Part shown: piece after piece, positions 22,501 to 34,136 of the stretch
Layout of the letters: every line of letters begins with the position of its first letter
How positions within the stretch are numbered: position 1 is the stretch's first letter
Origin: Intestinirhabdus alba
Lineage (GTDB): Bacteria > Pseudomonadota > Gammaproteobacteria > Enterobacterales > Enterobacteriaceae
Length of the DNA: 64,000 nt
Reading direction: 5' to 3'
Assembly (NCBI RefSeq): GCF_009711095.1
Contig: NZ_WMJZ01000005.1
Location: 1 to 64,000 of the forward strand
The notes under the pieces: model-generated
Told to the model about the DNA's origin: nothing
Databases searched by the model: none
Seen by the model: only the letters and a program-made list of their open reading frames with translations
Program-made: the position numbers and the translations under genes

Positions 22501-23286
22501 GGGCAAAAGTATGGCCGCATCGCCGGTGATATTGCTATTCAGGGCGATACCCTGACGCTGAACAACGCCCTGCTGGACACCGGTTTCGCAAGGCTGACCG
22601 CGGAGGGCGTCTGGGTTAATGCCCCCGGTCGGGAGCGTACCGCTCTGAAGGGCAGGCTGCAGGGTGATAAGATAGACGCCGCCGCCGGCTTCTTCGGAGT
22701 TCCGACGCCGATCCGCGATGCTTCATTTCACGTCGATTACGATCTCCACTGGCGCAACCCGCCGTGGCAGCCGGACGAAGCCTCGCTCAACGGCATCATC
22801 CGTACCCGGCTGGGGAAAGGTGAGATTACCGATCTGAACACCGGCCATGCCGGGCAGCTGCTGCGGCTGATAAGCTTCGACGCGCTGCTGCGCAAACTGC
22901 GCTTTGACTTTAGCGATACCTTTGGCGACGGCTTTTATTTTGACTCTATTCACAGCAATGCGTGGATTAAAGACGGCGTGCTGCATACTGACGATACGTT
23001 AGTGGACGGGCTGGAGGCGGATATCGCCATGAAGGGATCGGTAAACCTGGTGCGCCGCGAGCTGAAGGTGGAGGCGGTGGTGGCACCGGAAATTTCCGCA
23101 ACGGTGGGGGTGGCGGCGGGGTTTGCGGTCAACCCTATTGTCGGTGCCGCCGTGTTTGCCGCCAGCAAGGTGCTGGGGCCGCTGTGGAGCAAGGTGTCAA
23201 TTTTGCGCTATCGCATAACGGGGCCGATTGATAAACCGCAGATCAATGAGGTCCTGCGCCAGCCGCGCAAAGAAAGCCAGCAATGA
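19507..23286 (+). CDS. yhdP: AsmA-like inner-membrane protein YhdP
   Basis: A 1259-residue AsmA/TAM-like protein. One N-terminal transmembrane helix (about 6-27) anchors a very long periplasmic beta-rich groove expected to span the periplasm and carry phospholipid to the outer membrane, partly redundant with TamB and YdbH in E. coli. I chose the GTG at 19507 (MRRLPG), which has AAGGAG five bases upstream, over an ATG seven codons earlier. The C-terminus, from TVGVAAGFAVNPIVGAAVF, is strongly conserved. It ends the mre-rng block. Confidence 0.96.
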   Translation: MRRLPGFLLLTGAALVVIAALLVSGLRLALPHLDDWRPAILGKIASTTGIPVSASRLTASWQNFGPTLEARDVHAGLKDGGQLSVKRVTLALDVWQSLLHMRWQFRDLTFWQLNFRTNTPFRQRDGKGMEADRLSDLFLRQFDHFDLRDSQIGFLTPSGQHAELAIPQLTWLNDKNRHRAEGQVSLSSLTGQHGVMLVRMDLRDDDGLLNNGRVWLQADDIDVKPWLGKWMQDNVALQTARFSLEGWMTLAKGEISGGDVWLKQGGASWQGEKGEHALSVDNLTAHVSRERPGWQFSIPDTRITMDGKRWPSGALNLAWLPGQAGDGDELRVRASNLELSGLKGLRPIAAKISPALGDIWRATQPKGKIDRLALDIPLQATEKTRFQASWRDLAWKQWKLLPGVEHFSGTLSGSVENGALTASMTQAKMPYETVFRAPLEIENGVARLSWLKNEQGFQLDGHNIDVRAKAVHARGGFRYLQPAEGEPWLGILAGISTDDGSQAWRYFPHNLMGKALVDYLSGAIQGGTADDATLVYGGNPRLFPYKHNEGQFEVRVPLRNATFAFQPGWPALTGLNIELDFLNDGLWMKTDGVSLGGVKASHLTAAIPDYAKEKLLIDADIRGPGSAVGPYFDATPLKESLGATLAQLQLDGDVSARLHLDIPLDGRQVTAKGDVSLHNNALFIKPLDSTLKNLSGKFSFINGNLTSGPLTARWFNQPLSVNFTTREGPKAMQVAVNLKGDWQPARTGVLPAGLNDAVSGSAAWRGRVGIDLPYHSGLTYRVELDGDLKNVSSRLPSPLRKPAGQPLPVNLQVDGDLHGFSLSGKAGEGERFNSRWLLNHRLTLERAIWNTSGTTLPPLPEQAGVELNLPAIDGAEWLALFRKGMTEKVNSPATFPQRITLRTPALALGGQRWNNLRIASQPVPGGTRIAAQGREIDATLALRDHGPWLANIHYLYYNPGTAKRRANASAASPFAADGGISFRGWPDLQLRCEACWLWGQKYGRIAGDIAIQGDTLTLNNALLDTGFARLTAEGVWVNAPGRERTALKGRLQGDKIDAAAGFFGVPTPIRDASFHVDYDLHWRNPPWQPDEASLNGIIRTRLGKGEITDLNTGHAGQLLRLISFDALLRKLRFDFSDTFGDGFYFDSIHSNAWIKDGVLHTDDTLVDGLEADIAMKGSVNLVRRELKVEAVVAPEISATVGVAAGFAVNPIVGAAVFAASKVLGPLWSKVSILRYRITGPIDKPQINEVLRQPRKESQQ

Positions 23287-23518
23287 TTTGACGGAGACGG
23301 GGAATTGCCCCACTCTCAGTGAATACGCTCGTCACGCTTCATGCAGCAGATAATCTGGCCTTGCCTGCGGGGGCTGGCGCGGTGGCGGTACGGGCTGAAA
23401 TCGCTCCTCCTGCCCGGCGGCGACAGGCTGGATAATGAGATATCGCCGTGTTCTTTCCCGGCGGGCCGTTCAACTTCGTGATAATGAACGTGTCGCCGCC
23501 TGAATTATTGAGAGTTAA

Positions 23519-25012
<1,494 letters not shown>

Positions 25013-25036
25013 TTTCCCGTTCGCCGGATAAGTGAT

Positions 25037-26002
25037 TTATCCGGCAGAATCGTTAGCGTCACGCCTGCGGGCGTGGCGCTCTTTTCCTCTGCCATACATC
25101 CCCTGAAACAGCTGCGCGACGTCGACGAAATACTCCGTCAGCGCGTTAATCATCACCTGCACCTTGAGCGGCAGCTTATCTTTTTCGGTATACAGTGCGT
25201 AAACCGGGCGCGGATCGGACTGATAGCGGGGCAGCAGGATCTCCAGTTCGTCGCGATTGATCTCGTTGATCACCCACATCAGCGGCACGTAGGCGACGCC
25301 GGCACCGGCCGTCAGCCAGCGGCTGAGGGTCATCGGATCGTTGGTGACGAATCTGCCCTGCGGGATCAGGCGGGTGGAGATCCCCTCCGGGGCGATCAGC
25401 TCAAACTCATTGTCCGGGCGGACGCTGTACTCCAGCCAGGAGTGGTTGCTGAGATCGGCAGGCTTTTCCGGCACGCCGTACTGGGCGAGATAGCTTTTGG
25501 CGGCGCAAATGACCATCGGCATTGCCCCCAGACGGCGGGAAAAGAGGCTGGAGTCGCGCAGGGCACCAACCCGAATCACCAGATCCAGGCCGTCGGCGAT
25601 CAGATCCGGGGCCGGAATGCCGGTGACGAGATTAATCGACAGGCCGGGATACTCCTTCAGCATGCTGGCGGTCAGCCCGGCGAGGACATTTTGCGCCATG
25701 GTTGAAGAGCAGCCGATGCGCAGCGTGCCGATCGGGGTATTGTTAAAGGCATAAAGCTGTTCATGGACGTCCTGCACCTCGCGCAGCATTCGGCGGCAGC
25801 CCTGGTAATAGATTTTACCGGCTTCGGTAAGACCGAGGCTGCGGGTGCTGCGGTTCAGCAGCTTAACCTGCAGCTCGTTCTCCAGCCTGGCCACGGTCTG
25901 GCTGATGGCGGAGACGCTCATCTGCAGCTGCCTGGCGGCGGCGGTAAAAGAGCCCAGCTCCACCACCCTGGCGAAGACCGACATACGTTTTAATCGTTCC
26001 AT
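25037..26002 (-). CDS. aaeR: LysR-type regulator AaeR
   Basis: A 321-residue LysR-family regulator of the divergent aaeXAB operon, responding to p-hydroxybenzoate and other aromatic acids. The N-terminal winged helix-turn-helix (about 1-60) has GSFTAAARQLQMSVSAISQTVARLE; the effector domain follows from about 90. It is about 12 residues longer than E. coli AaeR: after GRGKE it continues RHARRRDANDSAG, encoded by the terminator of tldD on the other strand. Confidence 0.96.
   Translation of the reverse strand: MERLKRMSVFARVVELGSFTAAARQLQMSVSAISQTVARLENELQVKLLNRSTRSLGLTEAGKIYYQGCRRMLREVQDVHEQLYAFNNTPIGTLRIGCSSTMAQNVLAGLTASMLKEYPGLSINLVTGIPAPDLIADGLDLVIRVGALRDSSLFSRRLGAMPMVICAAKSYLAQYGVPEKPADLSNHSWLEYSVRPDNEFELIAPEGISTRLIPQGRFVTNDPMTLSRWLTAGAGVAYVPLMWVINEINRDELEILLPRYQSDPRPVYALYTEKDKLPLKVQVMINALTEYFVDVAQLFQGMYGRGKERHARRRDANDSAG
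25056..25087 (+). terminator. tldD terminator, inside the aaeR 3' end
   Basis: GCGTCACGCC (25056-25065) pairs with GGCGTGGCGC (25070-25079), nine Watson-Crick pairs and one wobble, followed by TCTTTTCC. A second hairpin, GCCGGATAA/TTATCCGGC (25023-25031 and 25037-25045), precedes it. The stem lies within the coding sequence of the convergent aaeR gene. Confidence 0.8.
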
Positions 26003-26068
26003 TATTCACTCTGGCTTAAAAGTGATTTAGATCACACATTGTAGATAACTCCCTGACAGTTACGCTAA

Positions 26069-26333
26069 TATACCCGTCATACTTCAAGTTGCATGTGCGT
26101 TGGCTTTATTCGGCCCGGGGGCCTCACCCTGAAGGGCCGCCGCCAGCGGCGTTCAAATCAGCTTAGCTGATTTGTTCTCGCTCACCCCGGTCACTTACTC
26201 CAGTAAGCTCCCGGGGACTAATGAGAGACATCCTTGTCTCTCACCAGAGGCAACCTGCGGCTGTTCAAATTCGTTCCTGACGAATTTGTCACTGCGTCGC
26301 CGCCTTCCTGCAACTCGAATTATTTAGGGTATA
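26069..26333. repeat. Long ERIC-type repeat
   Basis: A 265-bp element with terminal inverted repeats: TATACCCGTCATACTTCAAG at the left and GAATTATTTAGGGTATA at the right, joined by TTGCA/TGCAA. The core CGCTCACCCCGGTCACTTAC and GTAAGCTCCCGGGGA are the sequences recognised by the classical ERIC primers. Extra hairpins enlarge it beyond the usual 127 bp: CAAATCAGC/GCTGATTTG, GAGAGACA/TGTCTCTC and CAAATTCGT/ACGAATTTG. It has no coding capacity and is presumably a non-autonomous MITE-like element. Confidence 0.9.
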
Positions 26334-26337
26334 CACC

Positions 26338-26460
26338 GGCTGTTTCCCGCAATTGCGCGCGGCCTGACGGGCATTCTGGCGAACAGACTTTACGTTCTGC
26401 GCGCTGTTCTGCATCGACGCCATCGCCTGGGACGCTCTCGATCAATTGCGGGACACAGCC
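26338..26460. repeat. Long-range inverted repeat upstream of aaeX
   Basis: GGCTGTTTCCCGCAATTG (26338-26355) and CAATTGCGGGACACAGCC (26443-26460) are complementary at 17 of 18 positions, separated by 87 bases containing a smaller GAAC/GTTC hairpin. It lies between the ERIC element and aaeX, in the AaeR-controlled region. It could be a structured leader, a pair of operators or an element remnant. Confidence 0.65.
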
Positions 26461-26568
26461 TATATTCAAATCATGGCCGTGTCGCTCTCGCCTGGCTCTC
26501 TTTGCCCTTTTCTGCGGCGGCATCGGCTGAAGGTTGTCGCCTGCACTCTCTTAAAAATCAAGGTCAAC

Positions 26569-26772
26569 ATGAGTCTGTTTCCCGTTATCGTGGTGTTTGG
26601 GCTTTCCTTCCCACCGATATTTTTTGAGCTGCTGCTGTCTCTGGCGGTTTTTTGGCTGGTGCGCCGGGTGCTGGTGCCAACCGGCATCTATGATTTTGTC
26701 TGGCATCCGGCTCTGTTCAATACCGCGCTGTACTGCTGTCTCTTTTATCTGATATCGCGTCTGTTCGTTTGA
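26569..26772 (+). CDS. aaeX: AaeX family small membrane protein
   Basis: A 67-residue membrane protein (DUF1656) with two hydrophobic helices and a conserved [25 protein letters not shown] core. It is the first gene of aaeXAB and accompanies HlyD/FUSC-type aromatic acid exporters; its exact role is unknown. Sequence matches E. coli AaeX almost throughout. AAGG lies 8 bases upstream of the ATG. Confidence 0.95.
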   Translation: MSLFPVIVVFGLSFPPIFFELLLSLAVFWLVRRVLVPTGIYDFVWHPALFNTALYCCLFYLISRLFV

Positions 26773-26779
26773 GGTTGAA

Positions 26780-27712
26780 GTGAAAACGCTAACAAAAAAA
26801 ATCTCCCGTACGGCCATCACCCTTGTACTGGTCATCCTGGCCTTTATCGCGATTTTCCGCGCCTGGGTCTACTACACCGAGTCGCCCTGGACGCGCGACG
26901 CGCGCTTCAGCGCCGACGTGGTGGCTATCGCTCCCGATGTCGCCGGCCTTATCACCCGCGTAAACGTGCATGATAATCAGCGGGTAAAAAAAGATCAGGT
27001 GCTATTTACCATCGACCAGCCGCGCTACCAGAAGGCGCTCGAAGAGGCGGAAGCCGACGTTGCTTACTACCAGGCGCTGGCGCAGGAAAAACGCCGGGAG
27101 GCCGGGCGGCGTAACCGTCTGGGTGTACAGGCGATGTCCCGCGAAGAGATAGACCAGGCCAATAACGTTCTGCAGACCGTTCTGCATCAGCTGGCGAAAG
27201 CCCAGGCTACCCGGGACCTGGCGAAGCTGGACCTGGAGCGAACCGTGATCCGTGCCCCCGCCGACGGCTGGGTGACCAACCTGAACGTGTACGCCGGTGA
27301 ATTTATTACCCGCGGCTCGACGGCGGTGGCGCTGGTTAAACAAAATTCGTTCTACGTGCAGGCCTATATGGAAGAGACCAAGCTGGAAGGGGTGCGCCCC
27401 GGCTACCGCGCGGAGATCACGCCCCTTGGCAGCAACCGCGTGCTGAAGGGCACCGTCGACAGCGTCGCGGCGGGCGTAACCAACGCCAGCAGCACCCGCG
27501 ACGCGAAAGGGATGGCGACCATCGACTCCAACCTGGAGTGGGTGCGCCTGGCCCAGCGCGTGCCGGTGCGCATTCGTCTGGACGAGCAGTATGGCAACCT
27601 GTGGCCGGCGGGCACAACCGCGACGGTGGTGATTACCGGTAAACAGGATCGCGACCAGAACCAGGACTCCTTCTTCCGTAAATTAGCGCATCGCCTGCGC
27701 GAGTTTGGTTAA
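26780..27712 (+). CDS. aaeA: p-Hydroxybenzoate efflux membrane-fusion subunit
   Basis: A 310-residue periplasmic adaptor of the AaeAB pump that exports p-hydroxybenzoate and related aromatic carboxylates. A transmembrane helix (about 13-32), a lipoyl/barrel-sandwich domain, an alpha-helical hairpin rich in Lys/Gln/Ala (about 85-150) and a C-terminal barrel are seen. It starts at a GTG with GAGG upstream, 7 bases after aaeX, and has the E. coli length. Confidence 0.97.
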   Translation: MKTLTKKISRTAITLVLVILAFIAIFRAWVYYTESPWTRDARFSADVVAIAPDVAGLITRVNVHDNQRVKKDQVLFTIDQPRYQKALEEAEADVAYYQALAQEKRREAGRRNRLGVQAMSREEIDQANNVLQTVLHQLAKAQATRDLAKLDLERTVIRAPADGWVTNLNVYAGEFITRGSTAVALVKQNSFYVQAYMEETKLEGVRPGYRAEITPLGSNRVLKGTVDSVAAGVTNASSTRDAKGMATIDSNLEWVRLAQRVPVRIRLDEQYGNLWPAGTTATVVITGKQDRDQNQDSFFRKLAHRLREFG

Positions 27713-27717
27713 ACGCC

Positions 27718-29685
27718 ATGGGCATTTTTACCATTGAAAGCCGCCACCTGCGCTTTGCGATCAAGCTGGCCAGCGCCATCGTGCTGGCGCTGTTCGTTGG
27801 CTTTCACTTTCAGCTTGAGACCCCGCGCTGGGCGGTGCTGACCGCGGCGATTGTCGCCGCCGGGCCGGCCTTCGCCGCCGGAGGAGAGCCCTGGTCCGGG
27901 GCGATCCGCTACCGGGGGATGCTGCGAATAGCCGGCACCTTTATCGGCTGTATCGCCGCGCTGATTATCATCACCTCGATGATCCGCGCCCCGCTGCTGA
28001 TGGTGCTGGTATGCTGCATCTGGGCCGGCTTCTGTACCTGGGTCTCCTCGCTGGTGCGGGTAGAGAACTCTTACGCATGGGGGCTTTCCGGCTATACCGC
28101 CTTAATTATCGTCATCACTATCCAGACCGAACCGCTGCTGACCCCGCAGTTCGCCGTCGAACGCTGTAGTGAGATTGTGCTCGGCATCGTCTGCGCCATT
28201 ATGGCGGATCTTCTGTTTTCTCCCCGCTCCATCAAGCGCGAGGTGGATCGCGAGCTGGACAGCCTGCTGGTCGCCCAATATCAGCTGATGCAGCTCTGTA
28301 TTAAGCACGGCGACAGCGAGGAGGTGGACAGCGCCTGGGGCGCTTTGGTGCGGCGTACCACCGCGCTGGAGGGGATGCGCAGCAACCTGAATATGGAGTC
28401 GTCCCGCTGGGCGCGTGCCAACCGGCGGCTGAAGGCGCTCAATACGCTGTCGCTGACGCTGATTACGCAGTCCTGTGAAACATATCTGATACAGAACACG
28501 CGCCCGGAGCTTATCACCGGAACCTACCGGGAACTGTTCGCCGCGCCGGTGGAGACCGTGCAGGATGTGCATACCCAGCTTAAGCGGTTGCGCCGGGCCA
28601 TCGCCTGGACCGGCGAGCGCGAAACGCCGGTCACCATCTATACCTGGGTGGGGGCGGCGACGCGCTATCTGCTGCTGAAGCGCGGGGTGGTGAGCAACGC
28701 GAAGATCGGTGCCGCTGAGGAAGAGATACTGCGGGGAGAGCCGGTGGTGAAAGTGGAATCCGCCGAGCGCCACCACGCGATGGTCAACTTCTGGCGCACC
28801 ACGCTATCCTGCGTGCTGGGCACCCTGTTCTGGCTGTGGACCGGCTGGACGTCCGGCAGCGGCGCGATGGTGATGATTGCGGTGGTCACCTCGTTGGCGA
28901 TGCGGCTACCTAACCCGCGGATGGTGGCTATTGACTTTATATACGGCACCCTGGCGGCGCTGCCGCTGGGGGCGTTTCTGTTTCTGGTGGTTATTCCGGG
29001 AACCCAGCAGAGTATGCTGCTGCTGTGCCTGAGCATGGCGGTGCTGGGCTTCTTTATCGGTATTGAGGTGCAGAAGCGGCGGCTGGGCTCAATGGGGGCG
29101 CTGGCCAGCACCATCAACATTATCGTGCTGGATAACCCGATGACCTTTCACTTCAGCCAGTTCCTTGACAGCGCGCTGGGGCAGATCGTCGGCTGCGTGC
29201 TGGCGTTTATGGTTATTATGGTGGTGCGGGATAATTCGCGCGACCGCACCGGGCGCGTGTTGCTCAACCAGTTTGTCTCCGCCGCCGTTTCGGCAATGAC
29301 CACCAACGCGGCCCGGCGCGGCGAGAATCACCTTCCCGCCCTTTACCAGCAGCTGTTTTTGCTGATGAATAAATTTCCCGGCGATCTGCCGAAGTTTCGC
29401 CTGGCTCTGACCATGATTATTGCCCATCAGCGGCTGCGTGATGCGCCGATACCGGTCAACGACGATCTCTCCGCCTTTCACCGCCAGCTGCGGCGTACCG
29501 CCGATCGGGTGATTTCCGCCGGCAGCGACGATAAGCGCCGGCGCGACTTCGCCCGGCTGCTCGATGAGCTGGATATCTATCAGCAAAAGCTGCGCGTCTG
29601 GGAGGCACCCGCGCAGGTGACGGAGCCAGTGAAGCGGCTGGCCGAGATGCTACATAAGTATCAGCACGCCCTGACCATCAGCTAA
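27718..29685 (+). CDS. aaeB: p-Hydroxybenzoate efflux permease
   Basis: A 655-residue inner-membrane permease of the FUSC/aromatic acid exporter family. Two clusters of hydrophobic helices (about 12-170 and 355-500) frame cytoplasmic segments, the typical duplicated layout. It follows aaeA after 5 bases and is the last gene of aaeXAB before a strong terminator. With AaeA it acts as a relief valve for aromatic acids. Confidence 0.97.
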   Translation: MGIFTIESRHLRFAIKLASAIVLALFVGFHFQLETPRWAVLTAAIVAAGPAFAAGGEPWSGAIRYRGMLRIAGTFIGCIAALIIITSMIRAPLLMVLVCCIWAGFCTWVSSLVRVENSYAWGLSGYTALIIVITIQTEPLLTPQFAVERCSEIVLGIVCAIMADLLFSPRSIKREVDRELDSLLVAQYQLMQLCIKHGDSEEVDSAWGALVRRTTALEGMRSNLNMESSRWARANRRLKALNTLSLTLITQSCETYLIQNTRPELITGTYRELFAAPVETVQDVHTQLKRLRRAIAWTGERETPVTIYTWVGAATRYLLLKRGVVSNAKIGAAEEEILRGEPVVKVESAERHHAMVNFWRTTLSCVLGTLFWLWTGWTSGSGAMVMIAVVTSLAMRLPNPRMVAIDFIYGTLAALPLGAFLFLVVIPGTQQSMLLLCLSMAVLGFFIGIEVQKRRLGSMGALASTINIIVLDNPMTFHFSQFLDSALGQIVGCVLAFMVIMVVRDNSRDRTGRVLLNQFVSAAVSAMTTNAARRGENHLPALYQQLFLLMNKFPGDLPKFRLALTMIIAHQRLRDAPIPVNDDLSAFHRQLRRTADRVISAGSDDKRRRDFARLLDELDIYQQKLRVWEAPAQVTEPVKRLAEMLHKYQHALTIS

Positions 29686-29693
29686 GCCCCAAT

Positions 29694-29721
29694 AACCGAC
29701 GCCGAAAGCGTCGGTTTTTTT
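29694..29721 (+). terminator. Terminator of aaeXAB
   Basis: AACCGACGC (29694-29702) pairs with GCGTCGGTT (29708-29716) around CGAAA, followed by a T run. It ends the efflux operon, so the aldehyde dehydrogenase gene downstream needs its own promoter. Confidence 0.92.
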
Positions 29722-29775
29722 ATGGCTATACTTACCCGTTGTGCGCTAATCAGAACACCGGGAGGAGAAAACAAC

Positions 29776-31224
29776 ATGCAAACGCACCAGAATAATGAAC
29801 TTTTTCAGACGGGGTATCTGGTAGACGGCATCTGGAAGACGCTGGACAGCACGTTTGACGTCGTGAATCCTGCTACCGGCGAGGTGATTGCCAGCGTGGC
29901 GAAAGCGGGCAGAGAGCAGACCGAAGAGGCGATTGCCGCCGCGGCGAAGGCGTTTCCCGGCTGGCGGGCGCAAACCGCGAAGGCGCGCTCGGCCATTCTC
30001 TACCGCTGGTATACGTTGATTATTGAACATAAACGCGAGCTGGCGCGCCTGATGACCCGTGAACAGGGCAAACCCCTGAAGGAGTCGGAAGGCGAAGTGG
30101 AATATGCTGCCAGCTTTATTCAGTGGTTTGCTGAAGAGGCTAAACGAGCCAACGGCGAGATTATACCGCCGGTTAAGCCGGGGTCGCGTATTCTGGCAAC
30201 GCGCGAGCCGATTGGCGTGGTGGCGGCGATTACGCCGTGGAATTTCCCGATGGCGATGCTGACCCGCAAATTAGGCCCGGCGCTGGCGGCGGGCTGTACC
30301 GGGGTGATTAAGCCCGCCAATAACACGCCGCTCAGCGCTTTCGCGCTGCTGACGCTTGCGAAGAGGGCCGGAGTTCCGGACGGCGTGCTTAACGCGGTGG
30401 CGGGCAATACGGCTGAAATCAGCGAGGCCATTATGGCCAGCCCCGTGGTGCGTAAGATCTCCTTTACCGGCTCGACCTCAGTCGGCAAAACGCTGGTGCG
30501 TAACGCCGCTGAAACCCTGAAAAAAGTGTCAATGGAGCTGGGGGGCAACGCGCCCTACATTGTTTTTGACGATGCGGATATTGACGCCGCCGTGGCCGGA
30601 GCCGTCGCCAATAAATTCCGCAACGCGGGCCAGGTATGCGTCAGCGTTAACCGCTTCTATATTCATGAGGCGATCTACGACACCTTTACCCACCGGCTGG
30701 CCGAGGCCGTTGCGGCCCTGAAGGTGGGCAACGGTATGGACGATGGCGTAACGGTGGGGCCGCTGATTAATGCTGCGGCACTGGAGAAGGTGCGCGAGCA
30801 CGTTGAAGACGCCGTCGCCAAAGGGGCGAAGGTGCTGACGGGCGGCGCGCCTCACGCGCTGGGAGGCAACTTCTGGCAGCCCACCGTGCTGGGGGACTGT
30901 AGCGACGGCATGAAGCTGGCCGGCGAGGAGACCTTCGGCCCGGTAGCCGCCTGCTTCCGCTTCACCAGCGAAGAGGAGGTGATTACCCGGGCCAACAATA
31001 CGCCTTACGGGCTGGCCGCCTACTTCTATACACAAAACCTGCAGCGCCTCTTTCGCGTCTCCGCCGCTATTGAAAGCGGAATGGTGGGTATTAACGAATG
31101 CGCGGTTTCCACGGAGCTGGGGCCCTTTGGCGGCGTAAAAGAGTCAGGGCTGGGGCGTGAGGGATCGGTGCTGGGGCTGGAAGAGTATCTGCAGGTAAAA
31201 ACGCTGCATATAGGCGGTCTGTAG
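29776..31224 (+). CDS. NAD(P)-dependent aldehyde dehydrogenase, GabD-like
   Basis: A 482-residue aldehyde dehydrogenase of the succinate-semialdehyde dehydrogenase group. TPWNFPMAMLTRKLGPALAAGC (about 153-174) contacts the cofactor; the general base is E254 in SMELGGNAP and the nucleophile C288 in NAGQVCVS. The ATG at 29776 follows GGGAGGAG and was preferred over an upstream in-frame start inside the terminator region. This gene is not at this site in E. coli. Its place next to the aromatic acid exporter suggests an aldehyde detoxification role, but succinate semialdehyde or another small aldehyde is equally possible. Confidence 0.9.
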   Translation: MQTHQNNELFQTGYLVDGIWKTLDSTFDVVNPATGEVIASVAKAGREQTEEAIAAAAKAFPGWRAQTAKARSAILYRWYTLIIEHKRELARLMTREQGKPLKESEGEVEYAASFIQWFAEEAKRANGEIIPPVKPGSRILATREPIGVVAAITPWNFPMAMLTRKLGPALAAGCTGVIKPANNTPLSAFALLTLAKRAGVPDGVLNAVAGNTAEISEAIMASPVVRKISFTGSTSVGKTLVRNAAETLKKVSMELGGNAPYIVFDDADIDAAVAGAVANKFRNAGQVCVSVNRFYIHEAIYDTFTHRLAEAVAALKVGNGMDDGVTVGPLINAAALEKVREHVEDAVAKGAKVLTGGAPHALGGNFWQPTVLGDCSDGMKLAGEETFGPVAACFRFTSEEEVITRANNTPYGLAAYFYTQNLQRLFRVSAAIESGMVGINECAVSTELGPFGGVKESGLGREGSVLGLEEYLQVKTLHIGGL

Positions 31225-31254
31225 TCCGACCGACGCTGGAGATGGTGGCGACAA

Positions 31255-31572
31255 ATGAAAATTTATAGGTTTGATTTTAGCGGTATTAAGGATCAGTACG
31301 ATTTTTATCAGCAGTTTATGCGGACGTTTGGCCTGGAAAAAGAGGCGATCAACGATCTCGACGCCCTCTGGGAGACGGTGATGAGCGACGCGCTGCCGTT
31401 ACCGCTGGAAATCGAGTTTGTGCATCTTCCTGAGAAGCTGCGCAGGCGCTACGGGGCGCTTATTCTGCTGTTTGATGAGGCGGAAGAGGAGCTGGAGGGG
31501 CGACTGCGCTTTAACATTCGCCACCAGGAAATAAAAAAGCCCCCGGCAGTTGGAGGCAAGTCGTCAGAATAG
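31255..31572 (+). CDS. yhcO: Barstar-family protein YhcO
   Basis: A 105-residue protein of the barstar (ribonuclease inhibitor) fold. The core from FDFSGI to [20 protein letters not shown] matches E. coli YhcO, which ends at about residue 90. Here some 15 residues follow ([11 protein letters not shown]...), encoded by the terminator of the convergent yhcN gene. No barnase-like partner gene is nearby, and its target is not known. Confidence 0.9.
   Translation: MKIYRFDFSGIKDQYDFYQQFMRTFGLEKEAINDLDALWETVMSDALPLPLEIEFVHLPEKLRRRYGALILLFDEAEEELEGRLRFNIRHQEIKKPPAVGGKSSE
31533..31557 (-). terminator. yhcN terminator, inside the yhcO 3' end
   Basis: On the minus strand GCCTCC pairs with GGGGGC (one wobble) around a seven-base loop, followed by TTTTTT. 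It lies within the last codons of yhcO and 26 bases beyond the yhcN stop. Confidence 0.75.
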
Positions 31573-31582
31573 ACGACGAGGG

Positions 31583-31846
31583 TTACTTATAAAGCTCCGC
31601 GGTGGCGTGCCAGTTATCGCCGCTGCGGGCCTCAGTAATCTGATAGGCGGAAGCGCCATGCTCTTCCGCTTTTTTATTTAACATTTCATGCATCTCGGTA
31701 GGAGAGGAGCCGATAGCGTTAACGGAAACGGCACCGATGGACTGACGGTTTTGCGCTTGTTCTGCGTTAATGGCTTCCGCGGCGAAAGCGCCAAAAGAGA
31801 GAACGGAAAGTACGCTTAACGCTGCAACAGATGTTTTAATTTTCAT
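31583..31846 (-). CDS. yhcN: YhcN/BhsA-family periplasmic stress protein
   Basis: An 87-residue DUF1471 protein. A Sec signal peptide (1-22, ending SFGAFA-A) precedes a single small alpha/beta domain ending EARSGDNWHATAELYK. The family includes BhsA and McbA; E. coli YhcN is linked to acid and peroxide resistance. Same length as E. coli. GAGGTAAA upstream of the ATG is the ribosome site. Confidence 0.95.
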   Translation of the reverse strand: MKIKTSVAALSVLSVLSFGAFAAEAINAEQAQNRQSIGAVSVNAIGSSPTEMHEMLNKKAEEHGASAYQITEARSGDNWHATAELYK

Positions 31847-32196
31847 GTTTTTTACCTCGTCGAATGCTTTTATCAGGGGTCTGCATTTCGTGACCCCCAT
31901 CACAGAAAGAAGTATACGCTAATAACGTGATAAATTAATACCCTGCTAATTGTTTCATATGTTGTTAAGTGATGAGATGCGCGTTTTTTTATAACCTCAG
32001 GAAATTAAAAACGCAGATACTTTAGACGGTAAGTTATATTTACATTAAAATTCAGCGGGTTATAAAAGTTGTCGTTTTGTGCGTTTATTTGTTTTATTGG
32101 TGTAAATGTTAATGATGTGAGTGGTTTTAACGCACAAAATGTTAAATGAAAAGTGCCTGGTAGTGGAGTCAGGAGAGTGCCGGGAGCGATAAATTT
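31847..32196. other. AT-rich yhcN-argR intergenic region
   Basis: About 350 AT-rich bases between yhcN (its promoter side) and the argR terminator. It holds runs such as GTTAATGATGTGAGTGG and many A/T tracts, suitable for H-NS or regulator binding to yhcN. No coding region is visible. Confidence 0.5.
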
Positions 32197-32214
32197 CCGC
32201 CGCAGGCGCGGCGG
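32197..32214 (-). terminator. Hairpin after argR
   Basis: CCGCCGC (32197-32203) pairs with GCGGCGG (32208-32214). On the minus strand it leads into AAATTTAT, a weak U tract. It starts 6 bases past the argR stop. Confidence 0.65.
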
Positions 32215-32220
32215 AGGGGC

Positions 32221-32694
<474 letters not shown>

Positions 32695-32716
32695 TCACCC
32701 GTAATAAGTGGATGGA

Positions 32717-32755
32717 AACAACATTATTATGCATACAGATGAATTTTTATGCAAA
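32717..32755 (-). promoter_or_regulatory. argR promoter with tandem ARG boxes
   Basis: Two 18-bp ARG boxes (32738-32755, containing TGAATTTTTATGCA, and 32717-32734, ATTATTATGCAT) are separated by 3 bases, the spacing used by ArgR hexamers. The minus-strand promoter TTGCAT (32749-32754), 17 bases, CATAAT (32726-32731) is completely covered by them. The arrangement matches the E. coli argR operator. Confidence 0.9.
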
Positions 32756-34044
<1,289 letters not shown>

Positions 34045-34060
34045 GCGAGCCTGCGCCAGT

Positions 34061-34097
34061 AAAAAACCGGAGCCTGTGTACTGGCTCCGGTTTTTTT
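34061..34097. terminator. Bidirectional terminator between mdh and degS
   Basis: CCGGAGCC (34067-34074) pairs with GGCTCCGG (34083-34090), flanked by A6 on the left and T7 on the right. It can act for mdh on the plus strand and degS on the minus strand. Confidence 0.93.
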
Positions 34098-34136
34098 GTG
34101 CCGCCCGCTGACGGACGGGGGGTATCCCGCGAAGCG

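Noticed and set aside
26103-26320. The hairpin-rich block between aaeR and aaeX as a CRISPR array
   Set aside because: The repeats are inverted hairpins of different sequence, not regularly spaced identical direct repeats; the ERIC primer sites and terminal repeats explain it.
31255-31572. YhcO as immunity protein of a local toxin pair
   Set aside because: The fold is barstar-like but no ribonuclease gene lies next to it, and yhcO is a conserved core gene at this locus.
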